From Theocolax elegans (Eukaryota; Arthropoda; Insecta; Hymenoptera; Cerocephalidae): a stretch of DNA of 64,000 bases. The notes below the pieces were generated by a model, which worked only from the letters and a program-made list of their open reading frames with translations, was not told where the DNA came from and did no database searches. This document shows, one piece after another, positions 31,682 through 46,370 of the stretch (the stretch's first letter is position 1; every line of letters starts with the position of its first letter). The DNA is taken from NCBI GenBank assembly GCA_026168455.1, contig CM047426.1:36910919-36974918 (forward strand), in the 5' to 3' direction. The position numbers and the translations under genes are program-made.

Positions 31682-32240
31682 GCTGTCAGTCTTGGCGGGT
31701 TGTAGGTACCTGTGGCAACATCCGGCATGAATCAACAAAGCGGAATAGCCAAGAAGCCGTACACCGCCCACGAAAGGAAGGACGGTTGCTTTTTCCTCGA
31801 GTGAAAGTATGCGCGCTCCATTCACCAAAATTTCGAGAGTCGCCCACGCGTCCCCAAAATATGTGCATTACGTATCTTTGATCTCTTCCTTCCCGATAGT
31901 ACCGTATATAGCAGTCGAGAGCAGCGCGAGAGTCGATCGAAGGACAACCGGCTCGGACGATTTTGCTTATTCTCTCTTTTTTACAAGGAGGGGAGCTCTG
32001 TAACGATGTCACCGATCTCGAAATGGAAAGTGACTGCATTTCGGAGGGAGCGATTACGTCGTGTTTTTACTTTCGGTGGCGGCGTGCGCGTGTGTGCGTG
32101 TGTACGTGCCCCGCAGGATGAGGAAAAGTGTACCAGCCAAAGATAAACTTCGATATTCAAAATGATATTTAACTGATTTTAAATAGGTTCGGGTTACAAA
32201 AACATCGAAACTATATGTGTACATCTTTAGAGCGAAGGAA

Positions 32241-32760
32241 GAGAAAAGTTAGAGTATTTCAAAGGCTATGCTAATCCGGAGATGGCGAAAGGACCGAATA
32301 AACATATATTTTGGTGTGCGTGGAACGATAATTGAAAGAAAGCACGGAAAAGGCGAGTTGGTTACGGTTCGGGTGGCATCAAACCAGCTCGCTCGGGCAC
32401 AAGCATTGTCCGAGGTTGCGTCAGTGATGTTAATGCCACGACCGGCGATATCATCCGGGCAAATTAACGCTACGGGTATACAGATAACCTTGCGCAAAGG
32501 ACGCGCGATTAGTCCCGTGTCTCTCAATCGAAACGATTTCAGATGGAGAATCTACTTTAAATACAATCACCGGGGTGTACATCCGTCTTTCTATGTCTAC
32601 AATATATATCCACACACGGGGTTCCACCTAGCTCCCTCCTTTTTTTCAAAGACTCAGCCTTACCTAAATGCTCGTAGCCTTCGCCGCTTCCTCTTTCGAT
32701 TCTTGTTTATTTTTGTTTCACTGAACGGCTATTTGTAATTAAGAGATTCTCCTTTGCTTT
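32241..32760. promoter_or_regulatory. GC-richer stretch, possible regulatory element; not a supported gene
   Basis: A 156-codon plus-strand frame (32,268-32,738) runs through it, but it has no recognisable domain, is rich in low-complexity 3' residues and shows no splice context. The part at 32,340-32,530 is unusually GC-rich and non-repetitive for this neighbourhood, which could mark a conserved element. Function is not established. Confidence 0.25.
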
Positions 32761-32799
32761 TGTTTTCGGAGACTAGCTTTTTTAACGTGCCTTAATGGT

Positions 32800-33248
32800 T
32801 TAAGGATGTTCTATGGTTACGTCAAAGTTAACAGAATTTAATGAAATTGAAGTATATTATTTGTAAGATTGTCATAAATGTCTATGAATTTTTTCAATAT
32901 TTTTTGCCGCGCAAATTTTGAAGATATGCGACATAGAAGTTGACTTCTTATACATAGGCTTACATGGAGACTCAGAAAAAATGTGATTCGACTTTAGAGT
33001 GCGATTGATGAAAAGTGTACAAAATTTAATAAAAAACTAGAAACATCACAAGTGAATATAAATAAAGCGGTATGCGAAATTTGAACCCATGTCACCGCGC
33101 AAAAGTTAAAGAAATTAATGAAAACATTAACAAAAAGTCAAGTTCGTGGACCGTGCGGGGAGCTACGCGGTCATAGCAACGGTGTGCGCGGAGAGGGGAG
33201 ACTCCCTCTCTTCCTCGCACGGCAAGACACCATATAGAACATCCTTAA
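32800..33248. mobile_element. TTAA-flanked MITE-like element
   Basis: TTAA at 32,800-32,803 and 33,245-33,248. Inside each end is the terminal inverted repeat GGATGTTCTAT (33,244 inward on the right). The 449-base element has no transposase frame. Its right part includes a GC-rich imperfect palindrome (GGAGAGGGGAGACTCCCTCTC). TTAA target duplication suggests a piggyBac-type non-autonomous element; the family is inferred, and the ends differ from those of the element at 3416-4271. Confidence 0.72.
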
Positions 33249-36200
33249 ATTCCCGGGTCTATTTTCGATGTTTTTTGTGGCTTTCGAAACATTACGGTTT
33301 TGTTTAGCGATACAAAGATTTAATTCAACACATTGGGTGGAAAATTTGTCAAAAAATGTGTAGTACTGTAACTATAAATTAAATACATGTTGCTTTATCG
33401 ACGTACGCCATGTTATCTCTGGGAGTAAACGAAAAACTTTCATATATCGCAATCCATTATTTAGCATAAATACTCCGCAGGGCAAGTGAGATAGAGAGAT
33501 TGCTTTCATTCTCGAGGTAAGCTACAATAGGTAGCCAAATCAATGTGAGTGACAAAATCGTTAGAAAATGTAAGGCAAATCTCTATAGGTATACCTTAGA
33601 GTATACATTCTGAGAAAGTCCGCCAATAAATATGAAAGAGATATTCTATAGTAACAAAAGTCAGTCGTTGCATCGAACAGCTAATTGATTTATTGCAAAT
33701 GTCGCAATCGGAAGAAAAAGCGTTCGAATATATTCAAATTCAAATATGTAACTGTACCAACGGAATCGTTTTACATTCAAAAGCCCGCGTAACGGCGGAA
33801 AAGGATCGTAAATAAGTATATAAGGCTTGTATACCTATACGTGTATACCTATACTAGCTGTAGGATGAAAATATTCTCGAGTACAAAAGCTCTCTTTCTC
33901 TCTCCTTCTCCCTCCATCTTATGAAGATGTTATCTTTTTCTGATTTTTCTTCGTCTTGTTCTTGCAAACGTCGGAAGTGATTAGCTTAACGCGTATATAC
34001 ATCATTTCTCTTCGTGGGGAGTGAGAGAGAGGGAAAGAGAGAGAGAGAGAGAGAGAGAAGCGATTGAAACATCCTTTAGGAAAAGGCCGTCCGGGTATTC
34101 AAAGTCCGTGAAAAGTAACGAGGAGGTGGATCGAAAATCTCGGTAAAATAATTTAAACGATTAATGCAAATGGCCCGGTGTGCATAGAGTTAACGCATCG
34201 CCGAGCTTTTCAATATCGCGTGCCTTCCGTGTATAACAGTAAAAGTTAAGAGTAAGGTTCTGCATAGCCCAGCTGTTACGGGAGCCTTAGGAGAGCTAGG
34301 ACTTGGCAATAACACCAAGAGACTCGCGCGATCAACAACTGTCGTAACTCGTATACCTACCTATATAAGTGCGCGACAAAACTAACGGGTTACCTTTGCT
34401 AAAACCAAACTTGGGGATTTCCTTTTTCCACTTAGCTCGAGACAACCTATTATTCAAACAAATGCATGTCTGCATCTTTGCAAACGGTGCGCCGGCTAAT
34501 CGGTTGACGATCCATTTTTTAATTCGAGATCGTTCGCACGAGTAACGATTCGAGTACCCTGCACAAAGAGTAACATCGATTGCAAAAAACTCTGCGTGAT
34601 TCGCATCTTGCAGTATAGCGATTAAAGACTATCAAAATAAAAGAAACGATGAAAATTGAAAGAGCGAAATATTGAGGTTTCTCTGTTTCGCGGATGTTGA
34701 ATCGACGTCAAGGCGCTTTTGTGTCGCGAGGACACTTTGAATACGCACGTATACCACATATACATATATAGACACTCAGAGTAAATTGATGATGCGCTCG
34801 TAGGATCGCGATAAGAGGGGAATATAAATAAGCGGGTGAGCGCGATTTACACGCGTGGTTTCTGATGTAAGCAATTACAGCCCAGGATGCGAGATGTAAC
34901 TCCTTTGGAAATATGCTCTCTATACAAGCTTTTTCTTTGGACTTGGCGAAAAATAGACGAGAAGCTTCTTTATTTTTCATCCGCCTGTGTATGTGTGATT
35001 GATCCTGCGAGATAAAACTAATCTATGCGAATAAATACCCTTGTATTATTTACTGAATTACTAGACCGCGTCATTAATATATTGCTGTATCAAACCCTAC
35101 GCGCACGTATACACGCACACACGCACACACGCACACGCGTATATACACACACTCAGAATATGTAGATTACTCTCTCCACCTTTTTTCGTTTTGAAAAATG
35201 TAGATTTTTGCTTACAAATTGATTTTCTTGTACATGCAATGCAATTATTTTCATGGCTGAATCTATTAAATCTCGTGCGTGTGATGTTATTAAGCTATAA
35301 ACGTGTCCATATGTATATGCGTCTATGTACCTCTGCAACAAAGTAGATTTACCGATTGGTAATTCATCGTATATTAAATTATTGGTCGGAAGATCGGCAT
35401 AAATATAAGTGCAACGACAGGACTATGCGAAATAAAACTAACGTTCAGGGAAACTAAAATTTTGTACTTTACGATAAGGTAATGTTTGTTATAAGCTTAC
35501 TTACTTAATGACACGATTTAACATAATTTCGCTTAATATATCGACAAGTTAATTATAATATACGAGCCCTCGTTAATCATTAGCTTGCATGCACCTTAAA
35601 CTACATTACGGTCGATGCATAAAATTGTTTTTTCTTCCGGATACCGATAAATGCAAACTATGTAGTTTGAAAATCCAACCAGTTTTCGATCAAAATCTAG
35701 TAATTTACTTGTGCTTTATAGTCGACGACTCAATATTACTCGCGAATAAGGATCGAAGGTAAGCCAAATACTTACATACTATTTTACTGGACTCGACGTA
35801 GAAATTTTATGCGGCGGGTGTCATTTTACAATTTGTTCAAATGAGCTTTGATGTAACTATAGCTGTAATTATTAATAAATATGGGATATATAGGTATACA
35901 TACATTAAATATTAAAATCATCGTAATAGACAAGATTTACATAAAATTAATGTAAATTACTACTTTCACATATTTACCGTAATTTTTACATAATTAGCAA
36001 AAAATATATTGATGCCTAGAACGAACGTTACTCAAAGTTATTTTTTTATACCCGAAAAAATAAATATCAATTGTGGGATTGTTTATTAATCTAATATTTT
36101 GAATAGCAAAATCCGAGGTAAGGATCTAATCAACGTGATTTTAATCATTTGTGATGGAGAATTTCAATAAAGAATTTTTCATCGAGTTTATCGGTTGTAG

Positions 36201-39200
36201 AACCAGCCGCAAACCCGTTAATATTTTACAAAAACGTACATGCTTCGGTAAGCTTAATCGGTCCAGATACACACGCGCTTATACCGTCAGTTTTCGCGGT
36301 TATTTTATAAAGAGAAATTTCTCTCCGTAAAATGTTGAATTAAGATAATTTAATCCTCGTAAAGTTCTTAAGGATGGTAGAAGCTAAAGACGAAAGTGAA
36401 AAAATCGAACGTTCCAGTAAACGGAAAGGAGGGAATAGGAAATAGCGAATAGGCTTATGGTCACTCAAATAAATCAACGCAAAATCAAAATTTTTGTCAC
36501 TACCGAAACGTCGAGAAGGATTAATCACGTTCCATATGTACTTCATTGAAAATCCTGTAAGCGAAACGACGTAACGCCGTACGACGTTCATTATCCATTA
36601 ACCGTTACATCGTCACTGCGGTAATCGTATCTAATCTCACCGTGTTAACTCATCTCGACACGTGCTACGCGCGCGTCGTTCGTTAAAATTGACCGTTTTC
36701 GCGAAACGTCGTAACCCGCGAAAATTACCGGTGTACAACAGCAGAAGCTGCGATTAGCGGATTTCCAATATAGCGGACTTGGTGTTTATCTTTGTGTACC
36801 TACCGGGAAGAGTTACTTTTCCCCGCGTACAAAAAAAATTTTTTTATTTTTATACGAAAAGTATTAATACGTGTATTATCCTACAGGTCTGAATTCGCAG
36901 TGGTGCTATATAAATGATCACTTGGGAATCTTGCAAAAATAAGTGCAAGCGTTTACAAGCTGTTTATGTAATTTCCGTTTACTTAGCTAACCTTTCGAGG
37001 GGGACGTTTTTCTTTGGGTATATTCACCGGAAGAATTATAAAATTAGCATAAACGCATTTAACGCATCGCAATAGTATAAGTGTGATGGTGTTCTCTAAT
37101 CGTTTTTAATTGTTGTTATTTCCTAGAATTTTCATCAGGTTTTACTAAAATATCACGATGATTCTAAAGTAATTGTTTAGTACTCGATTATTACGTATTC
37201 TTCCTTACGTATAGATACCTTAGAAAATATTATTACTGTAATTGTGAAAACGATCATCAAAGATGTTTATCAAAAAGTAATCTATGTCGTAGTCGACCCA
37301 TTGAAAATGATTATTCTTATACACCTTGAAATAACATTTACAACATTGTTTGAAATCACAAAAGATTAACTAACCGTTTTTTTTTAAATTATTTTAATAT
37401 GTATGGACATACGAATAAGAAATAATTATTTTTCTCGTACAATTACTAACTGTTTCTCCATTAAATTTATTGCGAGTTAAACAAAATGTGCAAAAAGTTA
37501 TTCCAGTCATAATGTTGTACAATGAAAAAAGATGATGTCGAATTGAGGTTGTCAAATTAAGTTTATATTATAATAGAAAATTTTATAATACTAATAAAGA
37601 GTGATTATCTTCTTCACCATTTTAGCAGAATAAATTATTAATGCAATTTTTTTTAACAGCATTGTACGTAATTAAAATAATAATACGAAAGAAAATAGAA
37701 TCATCAATCCGAATCGACGTACACATAAATAAATAAATTAAATTGACGAGTCGATTCTCGTTAACGGAATGACATTCCCATCGCGAACAAGGTAATGTTC
37801 ACTTAATCAACTCGACACTTTCTACATAATCGAGTAAAGCGTATGCACTTAGTTTTCAATTAATCTATAAGCATTTCCTCGCTACCGCAAAAAAGTAGAA
37901 GATATCTTTCCATCTACGGAGACTCGGATGTATATTCCAAGCGCGGGGAAAAAAGAAATTACGAGCGAGCGCCCGCGCGCGCGCGTTATAATGACGCATC
38001 GGGAGTATATTGTAGAGACGTCGACATTGTTGACGAGATTGAACTCAACTCGATGTGCGTATATATCCATTATCCATTATAATGGTAAAATATCCATTAT
38101 CTCAATTTTGAATTCCCATTATAGGTATAGTACGTAAATCTAAATGTTTACTTTACTCAAGTTGGGGGTTACAACGAAGGTTACAACGTCTCTGCATTAT
38201 ACGTGTGTCCTACGGTTTTAAATTGCACACTGCACGCTACCCGTTAAACGATCGATCAAATGCTTAACGGCAAAGGTAGTTGTGGGTTTTACTGTCAAAT
38301 TACACGGGATGTATATGTATAACTGTTGGCCCGGTAGTTTAAATTTTTTCACTCGCTCGTTCAAACCACTGTTACACGGGGGTACGTCATATGTTACGAT
38401 GCGCGCGTGTGGCTTTTAACTTAGTTGCACTGTGGACAGTTAAGTTTAATTAAATTATTTAAGCGCCGAGAGTACGACGTGGTTGTTACAACTCCTTTCC
38501 CGGTGGAACTCACAACTGTCAAAGCAGAAGATATCGTCTTATTCACGTACAATCGATCCCACTTTAATTTACAACAAACCTCACGCGCACACCTCTATCT
38601 TTGGGCAATTTGCGGAATCGGAGTAAAATTAGTAATTAGATAACACTATATTATTATCTGTACATTGCCATATTATCTTTACCATTTACGTAAATGTTTC
38701 GTGCGATCTTGGGCGTCACGTTAAATTTGAAAGCACGTGTAATTTAACCCATATATTCGACAGCATCGACATATCGCCCAAGGCAAACTTTTGATATTCT
38801 CGTGCGTAAATTGAAAATTATAATGTTATTTATTAAACAATCACGCTTGCCTTACCTGTCAGCTGTCAGGATTCACGACGGTACTCTCCCTTGAATTTTT
38901 AAATTTTTGGTCATCCATGAAAAAATGCCAAAGAATTGTCGTAATAAACGTTAGGTATTAAACAACTGCGCGGGAGGTGAAAGAGAATAAAAACCAATAG
39001 TATTGTACCGTGTTTGTAATTGCGAAATGAATTGACGCTAAAAGAAAAATTTCATGACTCGGGAAATGTTGGAACTCGTCGAGGAGACAATCGGTCCAAA
39101 GTAACATAACGAATGAAAAGTATAGTCAAACTCGAGAGCACGGAGAGAGAAAGAGAGAAAAATGATCGTCTCCCTTGAGAAAATTGCGAGCTACTATAGG

Positions 39201-42200
39201 TATAGACGGCAGCAGCCAGTGTGGCCAAGTTTGTTTAGCGAGCATATCGTTATACGCGAAAAACTTGCGTGTATGAACGTAAAAAAAGGAAAAAATGAAA
39301 GAAGTTAGAGGTATGCGCCGGCGGTGATTCGTGGAATTCTTTCTCAGACTATACGGTGCTTCGATCCGTACTCACGATCGAAGTTACTGAGAAAAACTAC
39401 CTAGGCTCTATATACCTTCGATGCATACACGTATAAATGTATATAGTTATACAGTTGTACCTATAAGGAATATCTTTCCCCGGGTTTCGAATATCTGGAA
39501 GTTGTTATTGTGATACTGGGAAATAACACGATCTCTTCGCACCTGATGGTACAAATTGTTTATCTATGGGTCTATATGTCTTCTTCCAATAAGGTCTCTT
39601 ATTTTTTGGTTAATTATTTTCTGGTTACCGGTGTTGCGGTATATCAATCATTTCTACTACTTCTCCCCTTATTACGGTTATTTTTTAACCATATCAATTC
39701 ACGCGATTTTATTTTCAACCAGCTGCTTCGCATTAGCTCCTATACTTCATGTACACATATAAAATTAGCCTCCTGCCGTTCGTATTTATATTGTATTTCA
39801 CTTATTTTATTTCATTTATATTTTCGCACACATACTGTAGCAGTTCGTTTGCAAAATACAACAAAGATCGTTCGGAATAATAGAGTATATCGTTGATAAT
39901 AATCGTTGTAGCTACAATCGTACAATTGTCAAGGCGCCGTCTCCTTTCAGTCGCTTTATTTAGATATTTCTTCATCCGGCGTATCGATAGAGTCAAGATA
40001 AAAATGAAGGAGGAACTAGTAAAATCTCGAGCTCGTGAGAACGTAACTTCGCCGAATGAATGAAATAATCCCACGGGCGGATCGTCTTACGTTTTATTAA
40101 GCGATTTCAGCATCTATTTAAAAATCCGATTGTCTTTACTCGTGGGAGTAGTTACATGACTTTAACTTGCATTATTTTCAAATAAACTTTTTTTTTTCAT
40201 TTTCCATCTTTATGCTTTGACGAGCAGATTCATCACCGAGTTTAGATACACACATACCCATATATATGTGTACCTATATAATAACATTTTATTTGTCGTA
40301 TAATTACGGAAAGGTAAGCGTGGCAATCATACATTGAGCGAACGAAACTAAGTTTATGGTAAAACGAACGAATGCAAATTAAATGTATTTATGTTGAGTT
40401 AATTACAATGCACTCATTTATTAATTAATATTATTCGCGTAGGTTTGAATGTATATGAAAACATCGATTGCATTAAAAATTGATGTTGATAAACCCCGCG
40501 TTAATATAAATTTCTTTAGCTGCGTTTATATAGATAAGTATTCTATATATTATGAAAAACAACAAAATTTTTACATGAAAACCGACCCTAACTCAATTTA
40601 CCCCAAAACTGGACTCAGACGGTTCTGCCGGGAAGGTACAGATATAATTATAACTATACAATTTCATGATTAAGCACATAGAATTGCTAGAATAATCTAT
40701 AAACTGATACAAGTAGTATTGACATAAAAAAACTATTCAATAATTCAATATGTAATTAAAAAAGACCTAAAAACGTTGAAACGGTGAAGTGCGATTTGAG
40801 GAAAAAGAAGAAATGTCTTTACAAGCAAAATTTTACACATTCGCTTCCGAAAGAGCGTAGATTATTTTGGAACAATTATAAAACCGAAGTAAAAGTATAT
40901 GTAAGCAGTGGAAAAAAGTAAAACAATGTTCTACTTGTTGCGGACTTAAAATCCCTATAAACCTCAATAGGTCGTCATTATCGCGCACGTTTTCACCAAG
41001 CCGCAAAGCGTTTTTCACGGCATACACATTCACAATGCACGAAGATCTCGAAGCCCCGTCCGCGAGTCATTTTCTCAAACGGCGCGTGATAAACACAGTG
41101 CGCGCACAGTCCTAGGAGCGTAATGAGAGCCTGAGGCAAGCCCGGAGGCGTTACGGTTCCGTCCCCAAAGCCAATTTCGCGATACTCCCTCTCTTAAACT
41201 ATGATCCAAGCAACTTTAACCTTTTACGAGGAATTCCCGTCCCTTCCTTATGATTTCAACACAATCTCTCACTGTCTCCTATACGCCAACCAAAATTCTT
41301 CTTTTTTACAAATTTTTTTTTAATTATAATCAAAGACAAATCGATTTTATCAGGAGAGTGTTTAAATTTATTATTCTTTCCAACCTTTTTCTTGAGTAAT
41401 TTATCGATAAATCCTTAATCAAATATCAAGACACTTGCTGTGTAAGGAAAAATAATATTTCATATGATATCGCGAAAAAAGTAAATCAACTAGCCGCCAA
41501 CGCTACAACGATTTTGCGACATTTGAGCATTAACGGCGTAACCTGTTTAGGAACACTCGCGCGGAGATTATGTGCTGGAATATTAAAAAAAGAATAAAAA
41601 AAAGTAAAAAATTAAAAAGTTTACCAGTTAAGCTGGTTTACAAACTAGATCATCGCGAATGCCATTGACGGAATAAACTATGTTTATGCGACGAAAAACT
41701 GGCTAAAGAACGAGGAAGGATTAACCATATGATTTCTAATAACTTGCCAAGTGTCGTAATGATGTTTTATTTTTATTAAATCATCATAGATGGCATGCGA
41801 AGTAAAAGGAAATTTAAAATTGTAACTCGGTTTTATTTGCTTTGATCAACCGGAGCGTAAATCGCTTCGAAGACGGGTTAGTCCTTTTTGTAAAATCTCC
41901 GTTAAATACCTAATAAATATTTATCAGGATGCGTATAAAATGCATCTAGGAATTTTTGAGGCAATCTTAATTGCACATTCCAACCATCAATTTATACGAA
42001 TTCTTCCGATACGAGATCCGTGAACCAAAATTAAGAATGATGATTAAAATTATTTTTCATAATTAGAAAAGTAGTAATATTTCTAACGATAGAATGAAAA
42101 TATCTTGGTAGCGTACCGAGTGATTGTAAGTGTCGCACGAAAATAAGTGGCCGGAATGATTAGCTGCGTTTGGCGACTAGAACCTACGCGTGCATATTCG

Positions 42201-45200
42201 CCTTGATCTAGAATAACCGTAACGATCTTTTGTCTCCGGGAGGGATAGTGTGCGCCTTGGGTAAAAGGCAGTATATTGTTGATCGATGGGTGTGTCGATG
42301 AGTCGATTTCTTAATACAATTAGTCCGATGAATTTATTCGTACATATATACTTGTACGTATTTCTCTGGTACGATGGCGTTTAAATCTCACGATGGATAT
42401 TCCCTATAAACTCGGCAGATTCGCTTGAATAATATGTATAAGCGGATTGCGTTGGCGAGTGTGTGCGTGCGCGCGCGCGCGCGCGTGTGTGTGTATGTAC
42501 ACCTTTCTATATACGCGAACGCATCTTTGACAGTTCTATATGTAGGTTACAAACAAACGGATTATTATTTTTACCGTTATTATTATTGATCTTTAAGTAC
42601 GAGTAATTACGTTTTAAGGTATTGTTAAAAAATAATACTGCCTGCGTTAGACGTATAGAATTTGAATAATCATTTCTTACGAAAGCATCGTATGGCTAAA
42701 AAAGGTGACGTTCAAATATAAAGTTTGCGCTATTCAAATTGATGATGTAGTGCTAATACATTCTTATTATATCTCCCGGTAGGTTATTTCTGTAAATGAC
42801 TAATCGTTTAAAATATAAGTGAACATAAATGTGTATCGGTAAAAATAATAGAAATGCGTTTATTAAATATTTACTTTATGGTTATAACCGTAAAGTATAA
42901 ACGCTTAATCGAACAAATAATTAAACGATTCAAAATGTACAAACGAAAATTTACTCGCGTATTACCTTGATGAAAAATACGTAATAACTCGTGTGAGAGA
43001 AAAATGTAATTCATATTTCTATATGCGCAGAGGGAGAATAATTTAGCCAGTCTCTTAAATCTGATGAATATTGATAATAGAGACAACTATTTCTTTCCTG
43101 TAATTACGTAATTTAATATCGATATATCGGTATGTAAATTAATAATTATTATATCTACGATCATGTCCAAGGGTAAATTAAACCACTGAGAGCGATTTGC
43201 GGTTAGACTCTCAGTTTAATCCAATCACTTACGAAATCCAAACTAGCAGTTTTAGATGATTCAACTGATTCAAGGGTGTTTTGCGCATGTTGTTGGCTTG
43301 TTGCAGATATTCATATTTCCACGTTGACTTTGACACGATTGCCTATTTTAATAAAATCGACTCTCGATCGGAATCTGTTTAGCATTTCACATAAAAGTGC
43401 ACACGCGATGGAACCGACTTGAATTCTTCGGTCTCACCTGCCTTCATATTAATTTTCATAATTATAATATCTTCTATTTCGCAATTGGTGTAGCTGTTAC
43501 CTATAATCTACTCAAGGCTATGTCACTCCGCCGATTGTTTATTATAAATTTAAATATAATATTTTTAATAAACATCTAAAAAAATAGAATGATTTGTATA
43601 ACAAAATACAATACGATTTAATTTGCATTTCACTTTTGGTCGTTTAATCGATCATTTTTAAAGGTATAATAATTTTAAAATTAAAGGTAATTCATTTGGC
43701 GCTGCGTGAGACAGACTGAAAATTCGATTTGCAACGTTATACCAGAGGTAAACATCCACACCGTCAATAATATCCGTAGATAATAAACCAAACGAAAATC
43801 GTATTTGCACAGCCGTTAGAAATCACTAGTAGATAAAAAGTAATCTTATGCGCGCAAGCGCATAGCGACAAAAACTTCAATTTAGACGGAAGAGGGATAG
43901 AAAATTGATTGAAATGATGCCTTGGCGTATTCTTACAGTTTATATTGGCTCATCTCTCTCTCTCTCTCTCTCTCTGTCTTGGTCTGTTCTCCCCTTTTCT
44001 ACCATAGAAAACAAGAGGATGATTACGGTCCAACGCAATTTCCTCCGGAATTGCCGTAATTTGCTATTTTACACCAAAGCGACTCTCCCGGTGAATATCC
44101 GATAATGAAAGTAAATGCGAAACACGCGGTAGAACGTCCGTTTGCGCATCGATGAGGGTTGCCGGTATATTTATATACGTAAATCTACGCGTGTTAAACC
44201 GTAGGAATTCAAATTTACATATTATATACGGAAGAGGAAATTAAAAAAAAATAATAACCCCAACGTTCGTGGTAAGGTGCTTTCGTTTTACATTTTAAAC
44301 CAAGTTGAACTGCGCAGGGTTCAACGTATCTACGTGTACTACGCGTAAGAATTAAATGCAGCTTTTTCGCGTCTCTAATAATGGTACTATTTGTTGTCTC
44401 GTTGTAGTCGTTAATTAAGTTAAAGGTTTGTCAATACATTTTTAATTCCCCATTCCCATTAATATCGAGTTAAAATCAGTGTTTAAATTTCTTATGTGAC
44501 TTGAATGAATTATGCATTACGCGAGTCGTTCTATTTGAGTGATCTACTAATTTAAAACTGCTTTGTGTCCAAAAAAATCAGAAAGTTGTACGCGACAAAG
44601 GAAGGTTGAAAGGTAAACGAATGTCGATCGTTATAACGATTCTCATCTTGATTAACCCATTTAAATCGATGTAAATGTTAGAATAGTATAACTGTAAACG
44701 AATTATCGAGAAGAGGTAGAGAAACATGTATGAATAGCTAAATGTCCTCCGAGACAACTGTAAAATATCCAGTGCTAAATTTGACGCACAAAGAGAGAGT
44801 CACTGTCTACTTCTGTCGACTTCTTCGAAAAACCTAAGCTGAATTTTGATGGGTTCCGAAGATGTGACGTTCATTTTTAGTGCCTACATCTATCAAATCT
44901 AGTACTTAAACACGTACGCATTTTGAGTAAAAGTATAGCGAATTCTAATTTAACTTTTACTTTTTCTAGAACTTTTACTGCTTCCGTATACTCAATTTGA
45001 AAAGGTAACGATACACTAATTTTTATCAATTATTACCAAGTTGAATTAAAGACAAAACTAAATACAATAATATATAATAAATATGGGTTGAATGTATAAC
45101 AATGAATACTTAAATGTATAACTTGACTTTGTATTTCCGTTGTCAAATAGTTGGGTGTAGCTCTAAAATAAATGACTGTTTCGGTAAATTGGATAGAACG

Positions 45201-46370
45201 GATGTCAATAAATTTGAGATTTGACTACAAGTCGGTACGAGAGGCGCTAATCAAACTTAAATTATTATTACTTATTCTTGACGTACTACAAGTTCTCGAA
45301 AGCTGCTTGGAATCCAGAGAAAACTATTCGAGACGATAAAACTATTTTTACTATTTTTTAAGATACACGTGTTAATGCTTCACTAGGTATGTACAATGTA
45401 TTACTCGTATATCAAAGAAAAAATAAATAAAAACAATCGCAGAAACTGTAGAGCCGCTATTCCTTTTATCATCTTGAATAATCAATTCTCTGGACCTAAT
45501 CCGATCACAAGACAATAGATATACGTACACCGATGGAGAAAAAAAAACTCATTTTAATCTGAAAAGAGACATTGAACGCACACGTAGTGATACACGTAGA
45601 TACACGAGTGGACGGGCGCGCGAATATCTATACAGAGTGGAGAAAAGTGAAATGAATACAAGCTGATTCTGGGCGTGCCGAAGGAGCCTTGCGACCGCGC
45701 CAGGCCAAATGATCTTGTACAAGGAACGAGTTCATCCGCGTAAGCGGCTCCACCTCTCTTCCGTGGCTTTTCTGCGTAACGTAATCCTTGTGAATTATTG
45801 CGTTGTCAATGATTGACGTTAAGTCTGTATCAACAAGCGCAGAATGCTCAACCTTTGTAATCTCAGATGCAAAATCAAATAAAAGAATATAAGAATAATG
45901 CAAGAAGAGTCACTTCCTCCACGTAATACTCGTCTAATCGATATGGCACATCCTACGTGCCAATTAATACGTACGTCGAAAGTACGAAAAGTACGATTTG
46001 AGTGATTTATCATTTTACTACGAAATACGCGTACAACAAGGTATTTGATGTATTCTGCGGGAGTACATATACATTTCATATAAATGTACCATTGTGATAG
46101 AATTAGATAATGTGTAATGAAATATTACCCATTACAGAAAATGACAATTTAGAGTGTGCAGGATATAACGATAATTATACAAACTTCGTTATGCAAATTG
46201 TGTTATTCGAATTAGATTACTCGTGGGCATATATATATGTTGTGTGAGATTTATGACTATAAAATCGAAGCGACCTAACAGATGACTGTAAAATATTATT
46301 AGATTAAAATAACTGTGGTACATTACTATTATTTGGTAAACATAATGATGAAAAGCGATTTGACAACGAT
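33249..46370. other. no gene recognised; 13 kb single-copy sequence with microsatellites
   Basis: Mostly AT-rich. Simple repeats: (GA)n 34,021-34,059, (CA)n/(CG)n about 35,099-35,153, (CG)n 37,973-37,985, (CG)n(TG)n 42,464-42,494, (CT)n 43,953-43,976. A cluster of CCATTA words occurs at 38,065-38,125. Open frames are at most 128 codons and lack family motifs. Confidence 0.6.
42464..42494. repeat. (GC)n(GT)n alternating purine-pyrimidine tract
   Basis: About nine GC dinucleotides followed by five to six GT dinucleotides. Such tracts can adopt left-handed DNA. Confidence 0.93.

Larger units (their letters stand above)
27434..32240. other. no gene recognised; microsatellites
   Basis: AT-rich sequence with (GA)n at about 28,469-28,517, and (TC)n followed by (TG)n at about 31,643-31,680. 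No recognisable coding or RNA gene. Confidence 0.6.

Noticed and set aside
32268..32738. 156-codon plus-strand open frame
   Set aside because: No recognisable domain, signal peptide or splice context. Composition looks like translated GC-rich non-coding DNA.
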